Source: Blautia sp. (lineage in GTDB: Bacteria > Bacillota > Clostridia > Lachnospirales > Lachnospiraceae). From it: a DNA stretch of 38,930 nt. A program made the translations under genes and the position numbers. Under the pieces are notes generated by a model. That model was not told where the DNA came from and searched no databases. It saw only the letters and a program-made list of their open reading frames with translations. This document shows, piece after piece, positions 32,233 through 38,930 of this stretch. The first letter of the stretch is position 1; each line of letters starts with the position of its first letter. The stretch is from the NCBI GenBank assembly GCA_023664455.1, contig JAMPFM010000026.1, positions 1 through 38,930 on the forward strand, read 5' to 3'.

Positions 32233-33036
32233 CTAGCCGATATCCTCCGGCAGCGGATACCCGATTTCACAAACCGTTCTATAGAAAGAAATCTCTTCCC
32301 GGTATCCCGCCTTATCCTCTCTGACGCCATCCACGGAAACTTCCCGGTAAAGTTTTCCTTGCTTCCGGTAATAGGAAACCTCCCGGTTGTAAATTTCATA
32401 CCGATACGCCGCCTCCTCGTCTGAGCGGATACTTCCATACATATAATCCTCATCAAACGTAATAACGATTTGAAAAAGATGCTCCGTCGTATTTTTTACT
32501 TTTAAATCTTTCCAGCCCTCATAAACCGTGGCATCCACGCCATAAGGCAGCGCCTTGTCAGCAGGGGGAAAGGACTCTTCCTCGTGTCCATGCCGTTCCA
32601 CAATTTCCACCGGAATATGCAGAAACAGCCAGAACAGCAGATTACTTAACTGGCATAGCCCGCCGCCATAAGCGCCGGTAATTTTCCCATCCACAAAAGT
32701 CAGTCCGTCTTTATACGGACGACTGCTATCTGCATATCTTACGAGCTGCCAGAAAGAAAACGTTTCGCCCGGCCTTATGATAATATGATTGATTGTTTCG
32801 GCTGCAAGATGCAGATTATAAACTTTGTTTTCCTGATACTGCATAGCAAAACCACTGTCTGGATTTCTCATCAAAGAGGCTGTGCTAAACAGCTCATAGG
32901 GCAGCGGATACGCAGCTTTTTCTTTTGCATAACGGTTTTTATCCAGACGCATGAAAAGATAGAACATCTTCTTTCTCTGCCATCTGCGAAACGGTAATAA
33001 CCACGGGAATCTCTGCGTTATTCTTTTTCTTGCCAT
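32233..33036 (-). CDS. vanW: VanW family protein
   Basis: The 267-residue protein starts at the ATG at 33036 behind GAGGAGAAG. It carries the VanW signature GAYGGGLCQLSNLLFW and the TFSFWQLVRYADSSRPYKDGL region, with a short basic N-terminus and no classic signal peptide. VanW occurs in VanB- and VanG-type operons and in many Firmicutes without resistance; its role is unknown, though a link to peptidoglycan is assumed. The gene is first after the vanS-vanW gap that holds the candidate VanR boxes, so it probably heads the structural operon vanW-vanG-vanT. Confidence 0.9.
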   Translation of the reverse strand: MARKRITQRFPWLLPFRRWQRKKMFYLFMRLDKNRYAKEKAAYPLPYELFSTASLMRNPDSGFAMQYQENKVYNLHLAAETINHIIIRPGETFSFWQLVRYADSSRPYKDGLTFVDGKITGAYGGGLCQLSNLLFWLFLHIPVEIVERHGHEEESFPPADKALPYGVDATVYEGWKDLKVKNTTEHLFQIVITFDEDYMYGSIRSDEEAAYRYEIYNREVSYYRKQGKLYREVSVDGVREDKAGYREEISFYRTVCEIGYPLPEDIG

Positions 33037-33060
33037 CACACTTCTCCTCTGCAATTTTTT

Positions 33061-33083
33061 ATCGAGCAATTTCCTATATGATC
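33061..33083. repeat. Core of the dispersed element in the vanW leader
   Basis: The sequence gcaatttcctatatga at 33066-33081 is identical to that at 18941-18956 in the addB-addA gap, and the preceding atc-ag context is also similar. No GAAGAATGC hairpin accompanies it here. On the minus strand it lies in the vanW leader, about 30 bp before the ribosome site. Confidence 0.7.
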
Positions 33084-33084
33084 A

Positions 33085-33139
33085 AAAACAGCGCCCCTGC
33101 CTTGATTGGTATTGTACCAAAAGCAAAAACGCTGTTTTT
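33085..33139 (-). terminator. Hairpin between vanS and vanW (terminator or attenuator)
   Basis: AAAAACAGCG at 33085-33094 pairs perfectly with CGCTGTTTTT at 33130-33139. The loop contains the smaller palindrome TTGGTA-ttg-TACCAA. The arms end in A/T tracts, so the structure could terminate in either direction. It would separate vanRS from vanWGT or act as an attenuator. A possible -10 (TACAAT on the minus strand, 33111-33116) lies inside the inner palindrome, so the promoter and hairpin readings compete. Confidence 0.5.
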
Positions 33140-33166
33140 CCGTTTCCCGTAACGGTTTTCCCATAT

Positions 33167-33199
33167 TTTTATCACGAAATTCTTACGATTTTCCTACGA
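33167..33199 (-). promoter_or_regulatory. Three tandem VanR-box-like repeats
   Basis: On the minus strand TCGTAGGAAAA (33189-33199), TCGTAAGAATT (33178-33188) and TCGTGATAAAA (33167-33177) follow one another without a gap, an 11-bp period. They begin inside the last codons of vanS. From memory, VanR boxes of VanA/VanB operons resemble TCGTAnGAAAnT in direct repeat, so this is a good candidate binding site for the local VanR. Position upstream of vanW fits activation of the vanWGT genes. Confidence 0.65.
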
Positions 33200-34324
33200 A
33201 AGCGGAAGCATTACTTCAAATTCAATGATTTCCGTCTCGCTTCTTGCCGTAATAGACCCCCCATGAAGTTCCACAATTTTCTTAGCAATCGCCAGCCCTA
33301 ATCCGGCGCCGCCGCTTTGCGTGCCCCTCGCCGTATCCAGACGGTAAAATTGTTCAAAAATTCGTTCCAGCTTTTCCGCCGGAATCGTATTCCCATGATT
33401 GGAAAACAGAATCCGCATCGTTTCTTCTTCCTCACAGATTCTAATCTCAATCGTCCCATGCTCAAAACTATAATTAACGGCATTTCGTAACAGATTATCG
33501 AAGACACGCTGCATCTTATCGACATCACATTTCAGCCTCATATCTGGCGCGATAGTAAGATTGCATTTCAAATCCTTTTCGGCAAACATCGGCTGAAACT
33601 CATACACCAACTGTTCAAACAACCGCGTCAGGTTCACCGTGCTATATTCCAGCGCAATCTCTGATAAACCAAACCTTGTAATCTCAAAAAATTCATTGAT
33701 TAACTCTTCCAGACGTTCCGCCTTTTCTAAAGAAATAGAAAGATATTTTTCCCTCAGTTCCTCAGAAATCTGCCCTTCATCCCGCAATAACGTCAGATAG
33801 CCGATGACGGAAGTCAAGGGCGTCTTCAAATCATGGGCAAGATAAACAACTAAATCGTTTTTCTTTTTTTCCGCAATCTCCATCGCCAGTTTCCGCTGGA
33901 TAAGCGTCCGTTTAATGGAATTGATTTTCTTTTCCGTCGCGCTAAGTTCCGGGGACAATGCCACATCTTCCGTATCTTCTTCTAGCAAAGCATTGATTCC
34001 CTGATTGATTTCATTAAAATATCTGGTAAAACCCCTCAAATAGATTCTTAAAATAATCAGAAATACAACCAGAATGGCAATCATAATAATAAATTCCAGC
34101 CTGCTTCTGATAACAACATGATACACTTGCATGGCAGTATCATAATCCAGATGGATAAAGCGTGTTAAAAATCCCACGATGGCATTTGCAAAACGCCCCT
34201 GCACAAGTTTATACAGCAGGAAAATAAATACTACTGACACAGTCATCATAAAAACTGTCCACAAAAATAATTTTCTCTGGAGCAGTTTATATTCTTCCCC
34301 GATTTTTAGCTTTTTCTTATTCAA
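33194..34324 (-). CDS. vanS: Sensor histidine kinase, VanS-like
   Basis: The 376-residue kinase has two membrane helices (about residues 19-40 and 77-95) around a short extracellular loop of about 36 residues. A linker is followed by the HisKA box YLAHDLKTPLTSVIGY, with H164, and an ATPase domain with NLLRNAVNYS (N box) and GGAGLGLAIAKKIV (G box). The short loop and the DLKTPL sequence are typical of VanS and its relatives. It should phosphorylate VanR in response to glycopeptides or cell-wall damage and remove the phosphate otherwise. Its start overlaps the vanR stop by 8 bp, so the two are co-translated. Assignment to the Van system rests on its neighbours. Confidence 0.87.
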   Translation of the reverse strand: MNKKKLKIGEEYKLLQRKLFLWTVFMMTVSVVFIFLLYKLVQGRFANAIVGFLTRFIHLDYDTAMQVYHVVIRSRLEFIIMIAILVVFLIILRIYLRGFTRYFNEINQGINALLEEDTEDVALSPELSATEKKINSIKRTLIQRKLAMEIAEKKKNDLVVYLAHDLKTPLTSVIGYLTLLRDEGQISEELREKYLSISLEKAERLEELINEFFEITRFGLSEIALEYSTVNLTRLFEQLVYEFQPMFAEKDLKCNLTIAPDMRLKCDVDKMQRVFDNLLRNAVNYSFEHGTIEIRICEEEETMRILFSNHGNTIPAEKLERIFEQFYRLDTARGTQSGGAGLGLAIAKKIVELHGGSITARSETEIIEFEVMLPLS

Positions 34325-35021
34325 TCGTATATCCCACTCCCCATACGGTTTTTATAAATTTCGGGTGCTTCGCAGGTTCCGCAAGCTTTTCCCGCAGCCG
34401 CCCGATATGCGCCATAACCGTATTATTATTGTCGAGAAATTTCTCGCCCCAGACATTTTCAAACAATTCTTCGGAAGAAATCACTTTTCCCCTATGCTCG
34501 CATAAATACCAGAGAATGGAAAACTCTATCGGCGTTAAGGAGATCTCTTTTCCATATAACGTACATTTATGATGCTCCTTATTTACGATTAGTCCCCTGA
34601 TATCATATTCCTGCGTCCCGCCGTCGTTTTCCTTTGCCCCGCCGGCATGGTTATAGCGGATATAACGGCGAAGCTGCGTTTTGACCCTGGCTGCTACCTC
34701 TAATGGATTAAACGGCTTGGTTATATAATCATCCGCGCCCATCGTAAGCCCCATAATCTTTTCTGCATCATTGACTTTAGCAGTCAACATGATGACGGGA
34801 TAAAAATACTGCTCCCTGATTTTCTGGCAGATATGATAGCCGTCCATATCTGGAAGCATAATATCCAGAATCGCTAAATCGATTTTCATCGTTTCGATGC
34901 AATCCAGCGCATCTTTGCCGTTATAGCATTTATAAACCGTATAACCGTCATTTTTAAGATACACTTCCAGCAAATCCGCTATCTCTTTTTCATCATCCAC
35001 AATCAGAATTTTCTCATTCAT
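34317..35021 (-). CDS. vanR: OmpR-family response regulator, VanR-like
   Basis: I start this at the ATG at 35021 (MNEKILIVDDEKE), which opens directly with the receiver domain; the longer frame to 35165 is only antisense-free sequence of the overlapping alpha-galactosidase gene. The 234-residue protein has D9-D10, phospho-acceptor D53 in LAILDIMLPDMDG and K102 in TKPF. A C-terminal OmpR/PhoB winged helix carries SLTPIEFSILWYL and VWGVGYTIE. When phosphorylated by VanS it should activate the vanWGT genes. Its start overlaps the stop of the alpha-galactosidase gene by 8 bp, so at least part of its transcription must come from the sugar operon. Confidence 0.9.
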   Translation of the reverse strand: MNEKILIVDDEKEIADLLEVYLKNDGYTVYKCYNGKDALDCIETMKIDLAILDIMLPDMDGYHICQKIREQYFYPVIMLTAKVNDAEKIMGLTMGADDYITKPFNPLEVAARVKTQLRRYIRYNHAGGAKENDGGTQEYDIRGLIVNKEHHKCTLYGKEISLTPIEFSILWYLCEHRGKVISSEELFENVWGEKFLDNNNTVMAHIGRLREKLAEPAKHPKFIKTVWGVGYTIE

Positions 35022-37458
35022 AACAGTTTTTATCCCACTCCTGTCCGTCTTTTTCCTGCTCCTCCGCCTCCATAAAATACACTCTGGACGCAAAGTCCGG
35101 GAAATGCCTGACTTCGGAATTATAGCCGGTGCCGCCAAACGCCTGCCGCAGTCTGACTGTGCCATACATCAGCGTATCGCCATAAGCGCGGCAGTCTTCC
35201 GTCTCGCCGTCCATTTTGACAAACTTCGCCACCATATTGTGCATGAAAGAATCCTGCTTAATGTGCACCGGCGAAACCGTGTTGACCAAATCCCCAAATT
35301 CTTTGACGTTATACTTGAGGGCGCGGTTGTAAAAATGATATTTCAAATCCGGCGCAAGCCCTTTTGCCCGGTAATATTCAAACTGCGTATTGGGCGCTGC
35401 CAGTTTCTGCATCAGAAAGCCCACTGCCTTTCGCTGGTCCTCAGAGACGCAGGTCCATTCCGTCACATTGCCCTCTGTCTGCCCTAAGATGCTTCCCGTG
35501 CCGTAGGCGCTGCCCGAAAAAGTCCGTCCCCGGTAAAAAGAGCCTCTCTGTAAGACGTCCCGCCACTCTTTATATAAGGCAATCTGCGTCCTGACCGCCT
35601 CTAACTCTTCTTTTCCCATATCACAGAAATTGCACTCATAACCGCACACGCCAAAGCACGCCGTCTGGAAACGGGTTTCCAAAGGGGTAATCCTAAGCGT
35701 CTGATGATTGGGACAGGCGGAAACATGGGCGCTGACTACCGACATCGGATAACCGTAACTATAGCCCGTCTGAATCTCGCACCTGCAAAGCGCATCTGTA
35801 TCGTCGCTTGCCCAAATCTGCGGAAAATAACATAAGATGCCCAAATCGAACCGGTTCCCGCCCGCCGAGCAGCCTTCAAAAAGAATCTTCGGGAAACGCT
35901 CCGTCAGTTCTTTCATACAGCGATACAGACCCATCACATAGCGGTGCGCCACTTCCCCCTGCCGCTCTGCTGGCAGGGCGGCGGAATAATAGTCGGTAAA
36001 GGTACGGTTCATATCCCATTTCACATAGGAAATATCCGCCGATGAAAAAATGCGGCTCATCTCTTCTATAATATAATCCTGCACTTCTTTTCTCGTCAAG
36101 TCCAGAATCCTCTGGTTTCTTCCTTCCGAATGGGGTTTCCCCGGAATCTGCAGCGCCCAGTCTGGGTGCGCCTCATAAAGACGGCTTTTGACATTGACCA
36201 TTTCCGGCTCCACCCAGATACCGAAATCCAGCCCCAGCGCCTTGATTTTGCCCGCCAGCCCTTCTACGCCGCCGGGGAGCTTTCTTTTATCCGCTTCCCA
36301 ATCGCCCAGCGACTGCGTATCGTCATCCCTCGTGCCAAACCAGCCATCATCCATGACGAAAAGCTCAATCCCCACTTCTTTTCCCGCCTTAGCAAGCTTT
36401 AGAAGTTTCTGCTCATTGATATGAAAATACGCGGCTTCCCAGCTATTTAACAGCACGGGACGGATTTTATGCTTCCACTCCCCCCTCACGATATGCTCCC
36501 GCACAAAATGGTGCATATGCTGGCTCATGCCGTTGTACCCCTCATGGGAGTAACTAAGCACGGCTTCCGGCGCCTCAAAGCACCCGCCGTCATCTAAGAG
36601 AAAAGCAAACGACTGCGGATTGATACCCGCAACGATTCTCGTCTTGCCATAACTGCTGACTTCCGCCGCCTCGTAATGGTTGCCGCTGTAAATCAGGTTG
36701 AATCCATAGCAATCCCCATAATCCTCGGAAGTTTCCGGTCTGCTTAACATGACAAACGGATTGGCACGGTTCGAGGACGTCCCCGTATAAGAGGCATTGA
36801 CATGTCTGCCCGATACCAGCCGGGTATCCGTCCGCTTCATTTCCCTCGCCCAGGCCCCCGTAAACGTGGTAAAAACAAAGCCCGGTATATCGAAGTCCAA
36901 CTGCATACTCATAAGCCTCTTCAGCCTGACACACTCCCCGCTTTCGTTGCGCAATTTCGCGCTGCGGGTAATGACGTCGCAGTCCGCATAGACATAATAA
37001 TGCAGCTCCAGCAAAATACCGTACTGTCTGTCTTTTAACGTCACACAAAGATGCTCCACTTCCCCGCTCTCATCATAAGAGCCAGGCAGCGTCTCATAAG
37101 CCTCTTTTCCCTTGCTGATTTCCGCTTTCTCGAAAAGGAAGTCGGAAGTGTAACTGCCGTCCGCATGAATGATTTCCAGAAACGGCTCCCTGATATCGCC
37201 CTTGCCGTAAGCCGACATTTCCAGCCGGATATCCTCTAAGGAAAAAGCGGAGTCGCCAAGATTCATCCCCCGGTAGACATTCGTATTCCCCGGTAAAAAG
37301 GTATGCTTTTCCACCAAGGCTTCTGCATCTTCCTGCGTCCGCAAGGTAAGCTTCCTGCCATAGTAAAGATGCTCCAGATGCCCGGTCTGTGTTACCCGGA
37401 AGCTATAAGTCGTATTCTTTGTTTCCAATACATAACAGTTGTTGTTTTTTCGTATCAT
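35014..37458 (-). CDS. Alpha-galactosidase, GH36
   Basis: The 814-residue enzyme carries the GH36 signatures: DDGWFGTRDDD, GIWVEPEMVN, the nucleophile D482 in YVKWDMNR, EGCSAGGNRFD, and the acid/base D552 in WASDDTD. D482 matches the numbering of Lactobacillus acidophilus MelA, from memory. GH36 enzymes release alpha-1,6-galactose from melibiose, raffinose and stachyose; here the enzyme is cytoplasmic, as no signal peptide is seen. The length exceeds the usual 730 or so because of a longer C-terminal beta domain. The ATG follows AAGGAG by 7 nt. It sits 12 bp after the sugar symporter gene, forming a transport-hydrolysis pair, and its tail overlaps vanR. Confidence 0.95.
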   Translation of the reverse strand: MIRKNNNCYVLETKNTTYSFRVTQTGHLEHLYYGRKLTLRTQEDAEALVEKHTFLPGNTNVYRGMNLGDSAFSLEDIRLEMSAYGKGDIREPFLEIIHADGSYTSDFLFEKAEISKGKEAYETLPGSYDESGEVEHLCVTLKDRQYGILLELHYYVYADCDVITRSAKLRNESGECVRLKRLMSMQLDFDIPGFVFTTFTGAWAREMKRTDTRLVSGRHVNASYTGTSSNRANPFVMLSRPETSEDYGDCYGFNLIYSGNHYEAAEVSSYGKTRIVAGINPQSFAFLLDDGGCFEAPEAVLSYSHEGYNGMSQHMHHFVREHIVRGEWKHKIRPVLLNSWEAAYFHINEQKLLKLAKAGKEVGIELFVMDDGWFGTRDDDTQSLGDWEADKRKLPGGVEGLAGKIKALGLDFGIWVEPEMVNVKSRLYEAHPDWALQIPGKPHSEGRNQRILDLTRKEVQDYIIEEMSRIFSSADISYVKWDMNRTFTDYYSAALPAERQGEVAHRYVMGLYRCMKELTERFPKILFEGCSAGGNRFDLGILCYFPQIWASDDTDALCRCEIQTGYSYGYPMSVVSAHVSACPNHQTLRITPLETRFQTACFGVCGYECNFCDMGKEELEAVRTQIALYKEWRDVLQRGSFYRGRTFSGSAYGTGSILGQTEGNVTEWTCVSEDQRKAVGFLMQKLAAPNTQFEYYRAKGLAPDLKYHFYNRALKYNVKEFGDLVNTVSPVHIKQDSFMHNMVAKFVKMDGETEDCRAYGDTLMYGTVRLRQAFGGTGYNSEVRHFPDFASRVYFMEAEEQEKDGQEWDKNCYE

Positions 37459-37470
37459 AAGCTCTCCTTA

Positions 37471-38844
37471 TCAGCCTTGTGTGCGTCTTTCTTTAATCTG
37501 GGCTGCAATTTCTTCCACTTTGGATTCGGTCAGGATGAATTTCTTATGGAATAAAAATACGGCGATTAAAAGTCCGATAATCGGAATTACGGTCATCGTC
37601 ATACGCAGACCCACTACGGATGACTGTGCCACGGTGGCAAGTTCCGACGTATCATCACTCAGATTAAAGACCGTCAGACAAATAGAGGCAACCAACGCCG
37701 CCACACCGGAAGCCAGTTTCACCACGAAGGTCTGCATGGAAAAAATAACGCTCTCGTCTCTTCGATTGTTTTTCAGCTCCCCGTAATCTACCGTATTCGC
37801 AAGGAATACCGTCACAAGCACTGTCAGCATTCCGTTTGCGGCAAAGATGAAAAAGCCCGGAACGAAAAGCAGATAGACATTGGACATATTCGTAAATGCT
37901 AGAACCAGCAATGCCGCGTATCCAATAACCGCCATGCCGAAACTGATATAAAATACTTTGATGGCGCTGAAAACTTTCCGCAGCAGCGGGAAAAAGAGCA
38001 TCATCGAGAGAATCTGCACCGCCCCGCCAAACGTATTAAACAGCGTATAATCGTCATACCAGAATTCTCCGCCAAAATCATATTTAAAGAAATAAATTAC
38101 CAAGTTAGAAGTAATGTAAATAGAGCAGTTAATCAGAACAATCGTAATCACGACCGCCATCGCCTGATCGTTCTGCAATAGCGCCTTAAACATCTGCGAA
38201 ACCGAAGGAGAATCCACGTCCACCGTCGATTTTTCCTTAATCTTTAAGCAGGTACAAAGGATAAATAACGTAAACAATACCGCAATAATCAGCGCAAACC
38301 ACTTAAAACCAAGCCGCTCGTCGCCCTGTCCCAGCAGATACACGCATTTCATCGTGATAATCGTAATCAGCGCAGAACCTACTCCCGCGCAGGAACGCGC
38401 CAGCGTGGTCAGTCCTTCCCGCTCTTTTCCGCCCTCGGTAAATGCCGGAATCATCGACCAATAGGGGATATCCATCATCGTATAGGTGACGCCCCATAAG
38501 ATATAAGTAATCGCCGCATAAGCCACCAGACCGCTTCCGTCGAATGCCGGCGGCGCCGCAAACATGAAATACAATACGATGGAATTTAATATCGTACCGA
38601 TTAACAGCCAGGGGCGGAACCGTCCCCACTTCGTCCTCGTCTTCGCCACCAGAACCCCCATAACCGGGTCGTTAAACGCATCAAACACTCTCGCCGCCAT
38701 CAGGATAACTCCCATTGCAATCGCGCTCACCCCCAGAATATCCTGATAATAATACAGGATATAACTTGCAGAAAGCATATAAACCATATCTTTTCCTACG
38801 GCGCCCAGACCATAGGACACCTTTTCACCTAATGATAATTTCAT
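37471..38844 (-). CDS. GPH-family sugar:cation symporter (MelB-like)
   Basis: The 457-residue membrane protein has twelve hydrophobic segments and the conserved GPH/MelB signature: SYGLGAVGKDMVY in helix 1, DAFNDPVMGVLVAKTRTKWGRFRPW after helix 2 and DYGELKNNRRDESVIF in the central loop (motif lengths shown in parts). Family members import melibiose, raffinose-type sugars, lactose or glucuronides with sodium or protons. The alpha-galactosidase gene next to it points to alpha-galactosides as substrate. The ATG at 38844 follows AAAGGAGCG. It is first in the operon and is preceded by a promoter with a palindrome over its -35 region. Confidence 0.9.
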   Translation of the reverse strand: MKLSLGEKVSYGLGAVGKDMVYMLSASYILYYYQDILGVSAIAMGVILMAARVFDAFNDPVMGVLVAKTRTKWGRFRPWLLIGTILNSIVLYFMFAAPPAFDGSGLVAYAAITYILWGVTYTMMDIPYWSMIPAFTEGGKEREGLTTLARSCAGVGSALITIITMKCVYLLGQGDERLGFKWFALIIAVLFTLFILCTCLKIKEKSTVDVDSPSVSQMFKALLQNDQAMAVVITIVLINCSIYITSNLVIYFFKYDFGGEFWYDDYTLFNTFGGAVQILSMMLFFPLLRKVFSAIKVFYISFGMAVIGYAALLVLAFTNMSNVYLLFVPGFFIFAANGMLTVLVTVFLANTVDYGELKNNRRDESVIFSMQTFVVKLASGVAALVASICLTVFNLSDDTSELATVAQSSVVGLRMTMTVIPIIGLLIAVFLFHKKFILTESKVEEIAAQIKERRTQG

Positions 38845-38863
38845 ACTTTGTCGCTCCTTTCTT

Positions 38864-38869
38864 ATTATA
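38864..38869 (-). promoter_or_regulatory. -10 element of the sugar operon promoter
   Basis: A perfect TATAAT lies 19 bp upstream of the symporter start codon on the minus strand, close to the GGAG site. The -35 region, expected around 38886-38892, is weak and lies within the palindrome at 38879-38895, which suggests a regulated promoter. Confidence 0.55.
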
Positions 38870-38878
38870 AAGTACTTA

Positions 38879-38895
38879 GGCGTTTGCGAAACGCC
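38879..38895. promoter_or_regulatory. Palindrome over the -35 region (candidate sugar-regulator operator)
   Basis: The sequence ggcgtttgcgaaacgcc is a perfect inverted repeat with 7-bp arms around gcg. A centre of TTTGCGAAA resembles LacI/GalR-type operators. Its position over the -35 element fits repression by a sugar-responsive regulator encoded outside the window. Confidence 0.5.
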
Positions 38896-38926
38896 AGAAC
38901 CCGCATAATTACGGGATTCTTTTTTC
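38896..38926 (+). terminator. Hairpin with U-tract near the right edge
   Basis: AGAACCCG and CGGGATTCT pair, with one bulged A, around the loop cataatta and are followed by tttttt on the plus strand. No plus-strand gene ends here, so this may be a bidirectional terminator whose gene lies beyond the edge. The evidence is weak because the context is cut. Confidence 0.35.
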
Positions 38927-38930
38927 TACA

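Noticed and set aside
35022-35165. N-terminal extension of vanR
   Set aside because: The extra 48 codons lie wholly within the alpha-galactosidase gene in another frame and have no receiver-domain sequence. The ATG at 35021 opens the receiver domain directly.

Overview
The window looks like chromosomal DNA of a low-to-mid-GC Gram-positive anaerobe, most likely a gut Lachnospiraceae/Clostridia member. The basis is the AddAB (not RecBCD) recombination helicase-nuclease, an EcfA1-EcfA2-EcfT vitamin-transporter core followed by truA, lipobox lipoproteins, strong GGAGG-type ribosome sites, an Rpn-type nuclease/transposase gene and a VanG-like cell-wall cluster. No rRNA, tRNA or CRISPR array was seen. 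The species assignment is inference.

Layout. (1) 1-3249, minus strand: a truncated coiled-coil protein, a two-helix membrane protein and two acidic lipoproteins whose reading frames overlap. (2) 3356-11615: an envelope-stress or peptide-export island. A minus-strand operon encodes a BcrA/LanF-like ATPase with two ABC-2-like permeases, then a large FtsX-type permease with its LolD-like ATPase. It diverges from a plus-strand operon of a BlaI-type repressor, an M56 (BlaR1-like) membrane metalloprotease and a 77-residue secreted protein. The shared intergenic region carries two opposing promoters, each overlapped by an inverted repeat, so one repressor probably controls both arms. (3) 11612-14879: an unknown 335-residue protein, an Rpn/PDDEXK nuclease-transposase whose ribosome site lies in a hairpin, and a DHH/DHHA1 phosphoesterase with a clear promoter and terminator.

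(4) 14892-26205, minus strand: ecfA1-ecfA2-ecfT-truA, a small unknown gene, addB and addA. A striking array of hairpins separates addB from addA, and related sequence recurs in two other gene leaders. (5) 26317-27508: a class II Fic AMP-transferase with its own inhibitory motif and helix-phased 11-bp repeats over its promoter. (6) 27594-35021: a D-Ala-D-Ser type vancomycin-resistance-like cluster, vanR-vanS-vanW-vanG-type ligase-vanT serine racemase on the minus strand, with an M15 peptidase convergent to it. Three tandem VanR-box-like repeats lie at the vanS/vanW junction. No VanXY-type dipeptidase gene is present. (7) 35014-38930: a GH36 alpha-galactosidase and a GPH/MelB-like sugar symporter. 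The alpha-galactosidase stop overlaps the vanR start, so the Van two-component system appears to be transcribed, at least partly, from a sugar-utilisation promoter.

The two strongest candidates for an undescribed system are the BlaI/M56/secreted-protein unit divergent from two ABC exporters, and the alpha-galactosidase-to-vanRS coupling. All functions are read from motifs and context; none was checked against a database.
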